A stretch of 33,449 nucleotides of DNA from an uncultured Opitutia bacterium (lineage in GTDB: Bacteria; Verrucomicrobiota; Verrucomicrobiia; Opitutales; Opitutaceae). Positions 1 to 10,522 of this stretch are shown in pieces. Within the stretch, counting starts at the first letter, position 1, and every line of letters starts with the position of its first letter. The notes under the pieces were generated by a model that was not told where the DNA came from, did not search any database, and saw only the letters and a program-made list of their open reading frames with translations. The DNA is taken from positions 1-33,449 of the forward strand of contig CAIUOU010000193.1 in NCBI GenBank assembly GCA_903900845.1, read 5' to 3'. A program made the translations under genes and the position numbers.

Positions 1-74
1 CCGCACACGTTTTCCCCTCACCGCCCTTGGTTTTCGGCTGGCGCCGCATACTCCGCGCGGCAGCTTGCGCCACC

Positions 75-377
75 ATGCGCGCTCCCGTCGACATCCAGCT
101 CATCGGCCGAGAGATCGCCATCCGTTGGGATGACGGCGCGGAGTCTTTTCATAACCACGAGGAACTGCGGGCGGCCTCGCCGAGCGCCTCGAACCAGGGC
201 GAACGCGACATCCTCGGCAACCGATATGGGGGCGACGGCGCGAAGAGTTTTCCCGGTGTGACGGTGACCGGCTGGGAGCGCGTGGGGAACTATGCGCTGC
301 GGTTCGATTTCAGCGACGGGCACCGCACGGGCCTCTACGCGTTCGATTATCTCCGCCGCCTAGGCGGACTCGGCTGA
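75..377 (+). CDS. DUF971 (gamma-butyrobetaine hydroxylase N-terminal-like) domain protein
   Basis: A small protein of about 100 residues made of a single DUF971-type domain. The family pattern is visible: an early I-x-W-x-DG segment (IAIRWDDG), a middle LR segment, then a VGNYALRFDFSDGH stretch followed by a TGLY-x-FDYLRRL end. In eukaryotes this fold is the N-terminal zinc domain of gamma-butyrobetaine hydroxylase. Free-standing bacterial versions have no settled role, and some sit near Fe-S or Mrp-type genes. The usual cysteines are absent here: the CPCAxC-like position reads SPSASN, so zinc binding is doubtful. The frame is open from 27, but the ATG at 75 puts the conserved domain at the usual distance from the start. 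It ends 74 bp before the E1 dehydrogenase gene on the same strand and could be its leading cistron. Confidence 0.75.
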   Translation: MRAPVDIQLIGREIAIRWDDGAESFHNHEELRAASPSASNQGERDILGNRYGGDGAKSFPGVTVTGWERVGNYALRFDFSDGHRTGLYAFDYLRRLGGLG

Positions 378-451
378 TCCGCGTCGGCAGGCGCATGAAT
401 CTCCCGCCTTGCGGGCGCCGGAGCGCGCCGCCACGTTTCGCGCCAAAATTC

Positions 452-2488
452 ATGGCCCTCCCGGACTTGCCCTCGTTCCTCGCGACCCGCGCGCTGGGGA
501 CCGACGAAATCGGAAAACAGCCCGCCGAGGCGCTCCTGCGGATTTACGGCTGGATGCAGCTCTCGCGCAGCGCCGACAACCGCATCCTCGAGCTCTTCCG
601 GCAGGGCCTCATCAAGGGCACGGTCACCGGAGGACAAGGTAACGAGGCCCTCTGCGTGCCACTGGCGCTGCTCGCCGACAAGTCGCTCGACGTGGTGTCG
701 TTCACGCATCGCGATCTGGGCGGCCACCTGGTTTGGAGCGGGCATCCCTGCGACCAGCTGAACCAGTACCTTGCCAACGCCGCCAGCCCCACGCGGGCGC
801 GCGAGGGCAACATCCACCACGGCGATCCCGCTAACCGTTCGCTGCCGATGATCAGCCACCTCGGCGCAATGGTTTCCAACGTGGCCGGCGCGACCGATTC
901 CCAGCGGCGGTTCGGACGGCCCGCGGTGGGCTTCGCGCTGTTCGGGGACGGTGGCTCGAGCACCGGCGACATCCATGAGACGCTGAACCTGGCATCGCTT
1001 CTCTCGCTCCCGGTGCTGTTCGTCATCCAGAACAACCGTTACGCGTACTCCACGCCGCTCGCGGAGCAGTTCGCGAACGGCACCGAACTGTGGCGCCGCG
1101 CGGCGGGCTACGGTATCGAGGGCTTCGCGCTGGACGCCACCGGCGACGTGCTGGAGACGGCGCGCGTTCTCGGTGACGCGATTGCCCGCGTGCGCGCGAC
1201 CTCGCGTCCGATGCTCATCGAGGCCCACACGCTGCGCCTGCGCGGCCACGCCGCGTACGACACGTGCGACTACCTCGCGCCCGGCGAGAACGAAGGTTTC
1301 CTCTCCCGCGACGCGCTGCCCAAGGCGAGGGCGCGACTGGCGTCGCTGCTCGGCGCCGCCCGCGTCGACGCCGTGGACGCGGAGATCGCCGCCTTTCTCG
1401 AGGCCTGCGTGAAGACTTCGCTTGCGGTGCCGCGGCCCGACGCCGCGGGATTGGAAACGGGACTCCACGCGCCCGAGGCCGCTCTGCCGCCATGGCGGCC
1501 CGAACCGGCGACACCCGAGGCCCTCAACGTCGCCCAAGCACTCAACCTCGGATTGCGGAAGATCCTGACCGAGCGGCCGGAATCCCTCGTGCTCGGCCAG
1601 GACATCGGCACCTACGGCGGCGCGTTCAAGGTGACGGAGGGATTGCTGCGTGAATTCGGGCGCCCGCGCGTGATGAACACCCCGCTAGCCGAGAGCGCCT
1701 GCACCGGCTACGCGATCGGCCTCGCGTTGAATGGCCACCGGCCGATCGAGGAGTTCCAGTTCGCCGACTTCGCCACCGAGGCGACGACGCAGATCGCGCT
1801 CAACGCGGCGACCATGCATTTCCGCTCCGGCGCCGCCTGCCCGCTCGTGCTGCGCCTGCCGTGCGGCGGCGGCCTCACCTTCGGCTCCTTCCACTCGCAG
1901 GAACTGGAGGCTTTCTTCCTTTCGATGCCCGGCCTCAAGGGCCTCTACCCCTCGACGCCGCAGGACGCGTTCAACGCCTTGATCGCCGCCTACGAGGATC
2001 CCAACCCGGTGCTCATCTTCGAGCACAAGGCGCTCTACCGCCGCGGCCGGGCCCCGGTGGCCTGGGACCCCGGGTACCGTTCCGTCTGGCAGCCGCGGCA
2101 GGTGACGAAGGGCGACGACGCCACCCTCGTCACCTACGGCGAGATGACGCTCGTGGCCGCGGAAGCGGCCAAGTATTTCTCAGACGAATACGACAAGCAC
2201 CTCGACGTGTGGGACCTGCGCGCGCTGGCGCCACTGCGCCTCGAGGCGATCCGCGCCTCCCTCGCCCGCACCGGCCGGTTGATCGTGCTGCACGAGGGCC
2301 GCCGCACCCACGGTTTCGGCGCCGAGCTTGTCGCACGTCTCACGGAGGAAAACTTCGGCGCGCTCAAGGCAGCCCCGCTGCGGATCGCCGCGCTGGATCT
2401 GCCGGTCCCGTTCGCGCCCGAGCTCGAGCGCGTCTACCGGCCCAGCGTGGAATCGGTGATCGACCGAGTGGCGGCGTGGCTCGGCTGA
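452..2488 (+). CDS. Fused 2-oxoacid dehydrogenase E1 component, alpha plus beta (thiamine-dependent)
   Basis: Thiamine-diphosphate E1 component of a 2-oxoacid dehydrogenase complex, which decarboxylates a 2-oxoacid (pyruvate, branched-chain 2-oxoacid or acetoin type) and passes the acyl group to E2 lipoamide. About 678 residues hold both subunits in one chain. Residues 25-340 are E1-alpha, with the ThDP motif running from GDGGSS (165) to NN (194-195) and an RLRGHAAYD active-site loop. Residues 355-678 are E1-beta, with LGQDIGTYGGAF, NTPLAESACTGYAIG and the C-terminal transketolase domain. The frame is open from an ATG at 395, but 452 begins right before the family-like N-terminus. The substrate cannot be read from the sequence, and no E2 or E3 gene is in the window. 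Its stop lies 4 bp before kdsC, so the two are probably co-transcribed. Confidence 0.9.
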   Translation: MALPDLPSFLATRALGTDEIGKQPAEALLRIYGWMQLSRSADNRILELFRQGLIKGTVTGGQGNEALCVPLALLADKSLDVVSFTHRDLGGHLVWSGHPCDQLNQYLANAASPTRAREGNIHHGDPANRSLPMISHLGAMVSNVAGATDSQRRFGRPAVGFALFGDGGSSTGDIHETLNLASLLSLPVLFVIQNNRYAYSTPLAEQFANGTELWRRAAGYGIEGFALDATGDVLETARVLGDAIARVRATSRPMLIEAHTLRLRGHAAYDTCDYLAPGENEGFLSRDALPKARARLASLLGAARVDAVDAEIAAFLEACVKTSLAVPRPDAAGLETGLHAPEAALPPWRPEPATPEALNVAQALNLGLRKILTERPESLVLGQDIGTYGGAFKVTEGLLREFGRPRVMNTPLAESACTGYAIGLALNGHRPIEEFQFADFATEATTQIALNAATMHFRSGAACPLVLRLPCGGGLTFGSFHSQELEAFFLSMPGLKGLYPSTPQDAFNALIAAYEDPNPVLIFEHKALYRRGRAPVAWDPGYRSVWQPRQVTKGDDATLVTYGEMTLVAAEAAKYFSDEYDKHLDVWDLRALAPLRLEAIRASLARTGRLIVLHEGRRTHGFGAELVARLTEENFGALKAAPLRIAALDLPVPFAPELERVYRPSVESVIDRVAAWLG

Positions 2489-2492
2489 GACG

Positions 2493-3032
2493 ATGCCCTC
2501 CCAGCCGCGTACCCGCCGTCGCCCGGCCCCGACCGCGGGCCGCTGGGCCCGCGTGCGCCTGTTCGCGATGGATGTGGACGGGGTGCTGACCGACGGCACC
2601 GTGCACATCTCGTCCGAGGGCTCCGAGGCGAAGGCCTTCTCCATTCTCGATGGACACGGCCTGCGGCAGCTCGCGCGCGAGGGCGTGGCGGTGGCCTGGA
2701 TCAGCGGGCGCGCCTCCGGCGCCACGACCTCCCGCGCCCGGGAACTTGGGATCCCGCACGTAATCCAAGGTCCGGTGGACAAACTCGCCTCGCTCCGCGA
2801 ACTCGCCGGCCGGCTCGGGCTCGGCGCGAAGGAGTGCGCCTACATGGGCGACGACGAGATCGACGCCGGCGCCATGCGCTGGGCGGGCATCGCGGTCGCG
2901 CCTCCCGGCGCGATGCCGGTCGCACTCGCCGCGGCCCACCTGGTCACGCGCCGGCCCGGCGGCCACGGGGCGGTGCGCGAGGTTTGCGAGTTACTGCTGG
3001 CGGCGCGCGCCAAAGACGGAGGTGGGCTTTGA
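2493..3032 (+). CDS. kdsC: 3-deoxy-D-manno-octulosonate 8-phosphate phosphatase (KdsC-type HAD)
   Basis: Hydrolyses Kdo-8-phosphate to Kdo, the sugar that links lipid A to core in LPS; a cytosolic HAD phosphatase without cap domain. The nucleophile motif DVDGVLTDG lies at residues 27-35, motif II is ISGR, and the C-terminal GDDEID motif holds the metal-binding aspartates. At 179 residues it has the normal family length plus a basic N-terminal tail of about 20 residues. Its TGA overlaps the TTG start of the next gene. Position at the head of lptC-lptA-lptB matches the classical kdsC-lpt order of Gram-negative bacteria and supports the assignment. Confidence 0.92.
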   Translation: MPSQPRTRRRPAPTAGRWARVRLFAMDVDGVLTDGTVHISSEGSEAKAFSILDGHGLRQLAREGVAVAWISGRASGATTSRARELGIPHVIQGPVDKLASLRELAGRLGLGAKECAYMGDDEIDAGAMRWAGIAVAPPGAMPVALAAAHLVTRRPGGHGAVREVCELLLAARAKDGGGL

Positions 3033-3469
3033 ACCGGAACCTGATCGCCGGCGCACTCGCCGGCCTCGCCGCGGCCCTGGCCCTCGCCTCAGAGCCGGTG
3101 CAGCCGTCCGGCGCACCGGCGCACAATTGGGTTCTGCCCGTGTTCTCCGACCGGGAAGGTCACCGTCTGATGACCCTGCGCGGAGCGGAGGTGCGACCTT
3201 CCGGGGATACGATCGCCATCCGCGACCTCATGGTGACGGTATTCACCGGCGAAGCCGAGGCGAAGGTCGACAGCGTGCTGATCACCCCGTTCGCGGAGTT
3301 CCAACCCGGCCGAAACATCGTGTCCGGAGACCGGTCGCTCCGCTTCCTACAGGACGACGTCGAGGTGACCGGCAACCGCTGGACCCTCGATCAGGGGGCC
3401 AAAAAGGTTTCCATCCGCGGGGACGTGCGCGTTACGTTCCGCGCCAAGCTGAACGATATCCTGAGATGA
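3029..3469 (+). CDS. lptC: LPS export protein LptC-like
   Basis: Predicted LptC, the single-span inner-membrane/periplasmic protein that passes LPS from the LptBFG extractor to LptA. The chain of 146 residues has an N-terminal hydrophobic segment (LIAGALAGLAAALALAS) and then a short beta-rich domain resembling the LptC/OstA jellyroll. Similarity by eye is weak, so the call rests largely on position between kdsC and lptA. The start is inferred as TTG at 3029: it overlaps the kdsC stop as TTGA, follows a clear GGAGGTG ribosome-binding site at 3018-3024, and places the hydrophobic segment at the N-terminus. The segment may be a cleaved signal rather than an anchor. The stop overlaps the lptA ATG by four bases. 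Confidence 0.68.
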   Translation: MNRNLIAGALAGLAAALALASEPVQPSGAPAHNWVLPVFSDREGHRLMTLRGAEVRPSGDTIAIRDLMVTVFTGEAEAKVDSVLITPFAEFQPGRNIVSGDRSLRFLQDDVEVTGNRWTLDQGAKKVSIRGDVRVTFRAKLNDILR

Positions 3470-4056
3470 CCCCGCGCCGCGCCCTCGCCTGTCTCCTGCT
3501 CGGCGTTCTCATGGCGCCCGCTTCCCGCGCCGCCGACGCGCCCGCCCCGAAGCCGGCCGCGCCGACGGTCGAGACGGTGGTGCAGAGCGACGAGTTCGAG
3601 ATGGTGAGTTCCGCGAAGGAGACAACTTTCACCTACCGCCGGAACGTCCGCGTGACGGCGACCAACATGACGCTCACGTGCGACAACCTCGTGATCGTCG
3701 CCCGCCGTTCCGGCGACCCCTCACTCCTCGTGGGCAAGCAGGAGCGGCTCAAGGCGCTCGTGGCGACAGGCCGCGTCCGCATCATGCAGGACGACCGCGA
3801 GGCCGCCGCCGAGCGCGCGGAGGTGCTGCCCGACGACGACAAGGTAATCCTGACCGGCAACCCGGTGGTGCGCAGCACCAAGGACGGCTGGGAGCAGCGG
3901 GGAGATCGCATGGAACTGCACCGCGGCGAAAGGCGCGCGGTCATCCCCAGCAACCCCCGCACCGTGCTGCCCGCCCTCAAGGACCTGGGCTACGACAAGC
4001 TGCCTCCGCGCAAGGGAACACCTCCCGCCGGCGCGCCGCCGGCCCCGAAGCCATGA
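3466..4056 (+). CDS. lptA: LPS periplasmic bridge protein LptA (OstA-like)
   Basis: Predicted LptA, which forms the periplasmic beta-jellyroll bridge carrying LPS from LptC to LptD. About 196 residues. Residues 1-22 are a typical signal peptide (RRALACLLLGVLMAPASRAAD). The OstA fold follows, with the DNLVIVAR and ERAEVLPDDDKVILTGNPVVR strands that resemble the family. A proline/lysine-rich tail ends the protein. The ATG at 3466 overlaps the lptC stop and its own TGA overlaps the lptB start, so translation of the three is very likely coupled. Confidence 0.85.
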   Translation: MTPRRALACLLLGVLMAPASRAADAPAPKPAAPTVETVVQSDEFEMVSSAKETTFTYRRNVRVTATNMTLTCDNLVIVARRSGDPSLLVGKQERLKALVATGRVRIMQDDREAAAERAEVLPDDDKVILTGNPVVRSTKDGWEQRGDRMELHRGERRAVIPSNPRTVLPALKDLGYDKLPPRKGTPPAGAPPAPKP

Positions 4057-4790
4057 GCGACATCCCGGCCGCCACCCTCGAGACCGAGGCGCTCGTCAAG
4101 ACCTACGGCGATCGCACGGTGGTGAACGGGGTTAACCTCCGCTTCCGCTCGGGCGAGGTCGTCGGCCTCCTCGGACCCAACGGGGCCGGCAAGACGACGA
4201 CGTTCTATATGGTCGTGGGGCTCGTGCCGGCCACCGCGGGCCGCGTCCGACTCGACGGAACCGAAATCACCCGCCTGCGCATGCACGAACGCGCCCGCCA
4301 CGGGATCGGTTACCTCCCGCAGGAGGCGTCGGTGTTCCGCAAGCTCACCGTCGCGGAGAACATCCTTGCCGTGCTCGAGGCGACCGGCGTCCCAGCGAAG
4401 GTTCGCGCGGCCCGCGTCGAGGCGCACCTTGCGGAGCTGCACCTCGGGCACGTCGCCAGGCAGAAGGCGTTCACCCTTTCCGGCGGCGAGCGCCGGCGCC
4501 TGGAGATCGCGCGCGCCCTCGTCACCCGGCCCAAATTCCTGCTGATGGACGAGCCTTTCGCCGCCATCGACCCGATCTCCGTCGCCGAGGTGCAGCGCAT
4601 CATCCTCCAGCTCAAGGCGCGCGGCATCGGCGTGGTCATCACGGACCACAACGTGCGCGAGACCCTGCGTATCGTCGACCGGGCCTACCTGATCCACGAG
4701 GGCAAGGTGCTCACGGAGGGGCCGGGCGAGTTTCTCATCCGCGATGAACAGGCGCGGCGCTTCTACCTCGGCGACAGCTTCAAACTCTAG
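4053..4790 (+). CDS. lptB: LPS export ABC transporter ATPase LptB
   Basis: Cytoplasmic ATPase of the LptB2FG transporter that extracts LPS from the inner membrane. The chain of 245 residues has the Walker A GPNGAGKT at 41-48, the signature LSGGERRRLEIARAL, and a Walker B LLMDEPFAAIDPIS, all in the arrangement seen in LptB/YhbG. The C-terminus ends LGDSFKL; LptB proteins usually finish on a similar FYLG motif. The membrane partners LptF and LptG are not in the window. hprK starts 9 bp downstream. Confidence 0.95.
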   Translation: MSDIPAATLETEALVKTYGDRTVVNGVNLRFRSGEVVGLLGPNGAGKTTTFYMVVGLVPATAGRVRLDGTEITRLRMHERARHGIGYLPQEASVFRKLTVAENILAVLEATGVPAKVRAARVEAHLAELHLGHVARQKAFTLSGGERRRLEIARALVTRPKFLLMDEPFAAIDPISVAEVQRIILQLKARGIGVVITDHNVRETLRIVDRAYLIHEGKVLTEGPGEFLIRDEQARRFYLGDSFKL

Positions 4791-4799
4791 GCCCGCCCC

Positions 4800-6993
<2,194 letters not shown>

Positions 6994-7053
6994 GCGCGGC
7001 CGCAGCCGACCGGCTGCTTGCACCCGCCAGCGGGCGGACCAGCGTTGCCTGCC

Positions 7054-8283
7054 ATGGACTCCTTCCGCCGCCACGCCCTCGCCCTTCTGTCTCTCTGCGC
7101 CAGCGCCAACGTGCCGGCCGCCGACTGGCCGCAATGGCGCGGCCCCGCGCGCGACGGTGTCGCCGCAGGCTTCCAAGCGCCGTCCGCTTGGAAAGCCGAA
7201 ACGCTCATGAAAAAATGGTCGGTCACGGTGGGCGAAGGCCACGCGTCCCCGGTGATCGCGGGCGACCGCGTGTTCATTTTCTCCCGGGATGGTGAGCAGG
7301 AGACGATGCGCTGCCTCGCGCTCGCCGACGGCAAGGAGCTCTGGAAGGAATCCCACGAGGTGCCTTACTCGCCTAGTTTTGCCGCCCGCAAACACGGCAA
7401 GGGCCCGAAGGCGACCCCTACGGTCGCGGGCGGGCGCGTCTTCGGGCTGGGAATCGCCGGCCACGTCTCCGCCTGGGACGCCACCTCCGGACGCGTCCTC
7501 TGGCGCAAGGACTTCGCGGGCGATTTCAAGTACGCGTCGCCCGAGTTCGGCGCCGCGGCCTCGCCGCTCGTCGACGGTGACACCATGATCGTGCACGTGG
7601 GCGGGAAGGACGGCGGTGCACTCAAGGCGTTTGACGTCGCCACGGGCGAGGTGCGATGGAAGTGGACCGGGGACGGCCCGGGCTACACGTCACCCGTGAT
7701 CGCGACCTTCGGCGGCGTACGCCAACTGGTCACACAGACGCAGAAGCGCTGCGTCGCCCTCTCGCCGGCCGATGGCAGGCTGCTCTGGGAGATGCCCTTC
7801 ACGACCCCGTACGAGCAGAACAGCGTCACGCCGGTCGTGATGGGCGACCTCGTGATCTTCGGAGGCGTCGGCAAGCCGACCTTCGCCGTGAAGGTGAATG
7901 GAAAATCCGCGACCACGGTCTGGGAGGCGCGCGAGATCACGATGTACATGAGCACGCCGGTGCTGGCCGGTACGCGGCTCTACGGTATGTCCGACAAGTC
8001 CCGGGGCTCCCTCTTCGTACTCGATGGCGCCAGCGGGCGGTTGCTCTGGAAAAGCGAGGGGCGCCTCGGGGAAAACGCCTCGGTCACGCGGTTCGGTGAC
8101 CGGCTGCTGGTGCTCAGCACCACCGGGGAAATCACGATCCACGAACCCGCCGGCGAGGGCCTGCGAGAGATCGCGAAATACAAGGTGGCGGAAACGCCGG
8201 TCTGGGCCTGCCCTGCGCTCGGCCGCAACCGGGTGCTGGTGAAGGATCTGGACACCCTGACCGCCTGGTCGGTCGGCGGCTGA
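7054..8283 (+). CDS. Secreted PQQ-like beta-propeller repeat protein
   Basis: A probable periplasmic eight-bladed-type propeller of 409 residues. The ATG at 7054 begins a signal peptide ending about NVPAADWPQWRG. The WPQWRGP opening is typical of the planctomycete/verrucomicrobial group of PQQ-like proteins. Tryptophan-docking style repeats recur (DGKELWKE, SGRVLWRKD, TGEVRWKW, DGRLLWEM, SGRLLWKS). No catalytic residues of quinoprotein dehydrogenases are seen, so this is more likely a structural or BamB-like propeller than an enzyme. An in-frame TTG at 7018 is possible but would bury the signal peptide. It starts 60 bp after leuB; a functional link to leucine synthesis is not expected. Confidence 0.85.
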   Translation: MDSFRRHALALLSLCASANVPAADWPQWRGPARDGVAAGFQAPSAWKAETLMKKWSVTVGEGHASPVIAGDRVFIFSRDGEQETMRCLALADGKELWKESHEVPYSPSFAARKHGKGPKATPTVAGGRVFGLGIAGHVSAWDATSGRVLWRKDFAGDFKYASPEFGAAASPLVDGDTMIVHVGGKDGGALKAFDVATGEVRWKWTGDGPGYTSPVIATFGGVRQLVTQTQKRCVALSPADGRLLWEMPFTTPYEQNSVTPVVMGDLVIFGGVGKPTFAVKVNGKSATTVWEAREITMYMSTPVLAGTRLYGMSDKSRGSLFVLDGASGRLLWKSEGRLGENASVTRFGDRLLVLSTTGEITIHEPAGEGLREIAKYKVAETPVWACPALGRNRVLVKDLDTLTAWSVGG

Positions 8284-8297
8284 GCGCCGATCACGCG

Positions 8298-8335
8298 AAA
8301 AAAATCCGCGGACCCGGGCGAGCGAGTCCGCGGAT
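8298..8335 (-). terminator. Rho-independent terminator of the DUF350 gene
   Basis: A perfect 10-bp stem (ATCCGCGGAC at 8304-8313 with GTCCGCGGAT at 8326-8335) and a 12-nt loop. On the minus strand it is followed by seven U residues (AAAAAAA at 8298-8304 on the plus strand). It lies 20 bp past the stop of the gene at 8355-9017. On the plus strand there is no U-tract, so it should not serve the propeller gene efficiently. Confidence 0.85.
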
Positions 8336-8354
8336 GAAGACCGCAAGGGCTTGA

Positions 8355-9017
8355 TCAGGCGCGCAGCGCGTCGACCAGCGCGCCGAGGAACAGCGAGACG
8401 CCGGAGCCGATGCCGGTGACGCCGGCGGAGACGAGGCTCGAGACGCCGATCAGGATCCCGCAATAGATGACGCCGATGGCGGGGTTGCCGCCCTTGAACT
8501 CCGCGCGCTCGTCGATCCCGGCCGTGAGCTTGTCCATCACGCGGAAGACCACCGTGATCGCGAAGCTGGCCACCCCGATGGCGACCACGAGGTTGATGAC
8601 GCCCGCGACCAAGCCGATGACGCCGTTGAGCACGCCGCCCGTGCCGAGGGTGAGCAGGGAACGGGTCATCGCGTCGATGCCGCCGGAGATCACGCGCGTG
8701 TAGGAGATGACGACTCCGCCGGCGAGGAGGGCCACGGCGACGTTGCGGGACTTGATCTCAGCCCAGATGTCGATGCCACCGAGGAGCTTCGAAAGGAGCT
8801 GGAGACCCTTCGTGATCGAGAACGCCGCGAGGCTGAGCCCCACGATGAGCTGGATCACCCCGAGCAGAAGACCGCCAACCGAGCCGCCGACGGCGGCCCA
8901 CCCGCCGGAGGACGCGGCGGGGGCGGACTGGGCGGCGTGGGCGACGCTCGCACCGGCCAGCGCGGCGAAGACCGCGACCGGCAGCTTGGAGGAAGTGTGG
9001 AAGGCTGTGCTTTTCAT
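8355..9017 (-). CDS. Membrane protein with two tandem DUF350 units
   Basis: A 220-residue protein with a signal-like N-terminus (residues 1-28, ending VAHAAQSA) and about six hydrophobic segments. Two copies of the same roughly 85-residue unit are visible. Each has a helix ending AAFSI or ASFAI, then a GID-x-x-AE-x-K-x-x-N block (81-92 and 167-178), then a hydrophobic helix. The GID...E...N block is the hallmark of DUF350/UPF0719, whose single-domain members have no firmly established function. The gene is monocistronic, flanked by its own terminator and divergent from the Nramp-like gene. Whether residues 1-28 are cleaved or form a first span cannot be decided by eye. Confidence 0.82.
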   Translation of the reverse strand: MKSTAFHTSSKLPVAVFAALAGASVAHAAQSAPAASSGGWAAVGGSVGGLLLGVIQLIVGLSLAAFSITKGLQLLSKLLGGIDIWAEIKSRNVAVALLAGGVVISYTRVISGGIDAMTRSLLTLGTGGVLNGVIGLVAGVINLVVAIGVASFAITVVFRVMDKLTAGIDERAEFKGGNPAIGVIYCGILIGVSSLVSAGVTGIGSGVSLFLGALVDALRA

Positions 9018-9120
9018 GGACGGAGGCCGCGGAAACTTCGAGAAAGCATGCTCGGGGGCAAACTGGGAATTGTCGGAGCGTCCGGTTAGCCGGAACCGCA
9101 GGAATCAGGATTGAGCCGCA

Positions 9121-10488
9121 GTGCACCTTGCGCCCATGGTCGCGCACCCCACCCCGATGAGTTCCTCCGCGAATCACGCCACCGCTCCGGTCCGTCCCGG
9201 GGAAATCCTGCGTCAGATCGGCCCTGGTCTGATCATCACCGCGACAATCGTCGGCTCGGGGGAATTGGTGGTGACGCCGAAGTTGGGGGCGGGGGCGGGC
9301 TTCACGCTCCTGTGGTTCATGATCGCGGCGTGCGTGCTGAAAGTCTTCATCCAGGTTGAAATTGGCCGGCACACCGTGACGACGGGACGCAGTTCGCTGC
9401 GCACGATGGACTTGATGCCCGGCCCGCGGCTGCGGGTTTCCTGGCTGCTCTGGCTTTGGGTGCCGATGTTCGCCGCGACGGTCTTCCAGATCGCGGGCAT
9501 GCTGGGTGGGATCGCGAGCATTCTTTCACTGGCGGGAGCGGCGCTGCCCAAGCCCCTGCTCGCGGCCGGCGTCGGCGTGTTCACCGCCGGGCTGCTGGTC
9601 CTCGGCCGCTACCGGGTGATCGAGGCCGCGTCCACCTGGATGGTGGTGGCCTTCACCGTTTGCACGGTGGGGGCGGTCGGGGCGCTTCAGTTCACGCCGT
9701 TCGCGGTGACCGGCGCCGATCTCGCGGAGGGTTTCAGCTTCAAGCTCCCGCCCTCTTTCACCGTGGCCTTCGCGGCCTTCGGCGTGATCGGGGTGGGCGC
9801 CTCAGAGCTGATTTACTACCCTTACTGGCTGCTCGAGAAGGGCTACGCGCGGCGGGTGGGTGTCGCGGACGGAACCCCGGGCTGGCGGGAGCGCGCCCGC
9901 GGCTGGATCCGCGTGCTGCACGCGGACGTGTGGACGTCCTGCCTGATCTACACAGGGGCAACCCTGGCTTTCTACGTGCTGGGGGCGGCGATCCTGAAGC
10001 GCAAGGGACTGGACGTCACCAATGCCGACATGATCCCGGCCCTGTCACAGATGTACATCGAGACCTTCGGCGCCTGGAGCCTGTGGCTTTTCCTCATCGG
10101 CGCGGCGGCGGTGCTTTACTCGACCGTGTTCGGCGCCACCGCGGCCAACGTGCGGCTGGTGGCGGATGCCCTGGAGGTCTTCGGCGTGAAGAAGCACCGC
10201 GACGAAGCGGATCGCCAGCGCACGCTCCTGCAGCTCTCGGTGGCTTTCCCGGTCATCTGGACCACGATCTATCTGTTCTGGGGAGAGCCGGTCACACTCG
10301 TTTTCGTGGGCGCGGTAGCGCAGGGTCTCATGCTGCCGTTCCTCGGCTTCCTCGCGCTTTACCTGCACCACCGCCACACACCAGAAGGCCTGCGTCCGGG
10401 CGTTCCGTGGAGAGCCGGTCTCTGGCTATCCGCGACCTGCATGGCGGTAGCGGGAGGCTACCAGGTGGTTTCCCGATTCCTGTCCTGA
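9121..10488 (+). CDS. Nramp-family-like membrane transporter, divergent metal site
   Basis: An integral membrane protein of about 455 residues with roughly 11 hydrophobic segments. The N-terminal GPGLIITATIVGSGELVVTP segment matches the first transmembrane helix of Nramp (Mn/Fe-proton symporters), and the fold can be followed through LLWFM and IGRHTVTTGR. The canonical DPGN motif of helix 1 is replaced by GSGE (45-48). The MPH motif of helix 6 is replaced by GASELIYYPYW (226-236). The substrate is therefore unclear. The start is uncertain: GTG at 9121, or in-frame ATGs at 9136 and 9157. The first helix begins near residue 32, so all three leave it intact. It converges with secA, 34 bp away. 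Confidence 0.8.
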   Translation: MHLAPMVAHPTPMSSSANHATAPVRPGEILRQIGPGLIITATIVGSGELVVTPKLGAGAGFTLLWFMIAACVLKVFIQVEIGRHTVTTGRSSLRTMDLMPGPRLRVSWLLWLWVPMFAATVFQIAGMLGGIASILSLAGAALPKPLLAAGVGVFTAGLLVLGRYRVIEAASTWMVVAFTVCTVGAVGALQFTPFAVTGADLAEGFSFKLPPSFTVAFAAFGVIGVGASELIYYPYWLLEKGYARRVGVADGTPGWRERARGWIRVLHADVWTSCLIYTGATLAFYVLGAAILKRKGLDVTNADMIPALSQMYIETFGAWSLWLFLIGAAAVLYSTVFGATAANVRLVADALEVFGVKKHRDEADRQRTLLQLSVAFPVIWTTIYLFWGEPVTLVFVGAVAQGLMLPFLGFLALYLHHRHTPEGLRPGVPWRAGLWLSATCMAVAGGYQVVSRFLS

Positions 10489-10522
10489 TCGTAAACCGGG
10501 TCCGGTGATCCGCCCGGCGGCG

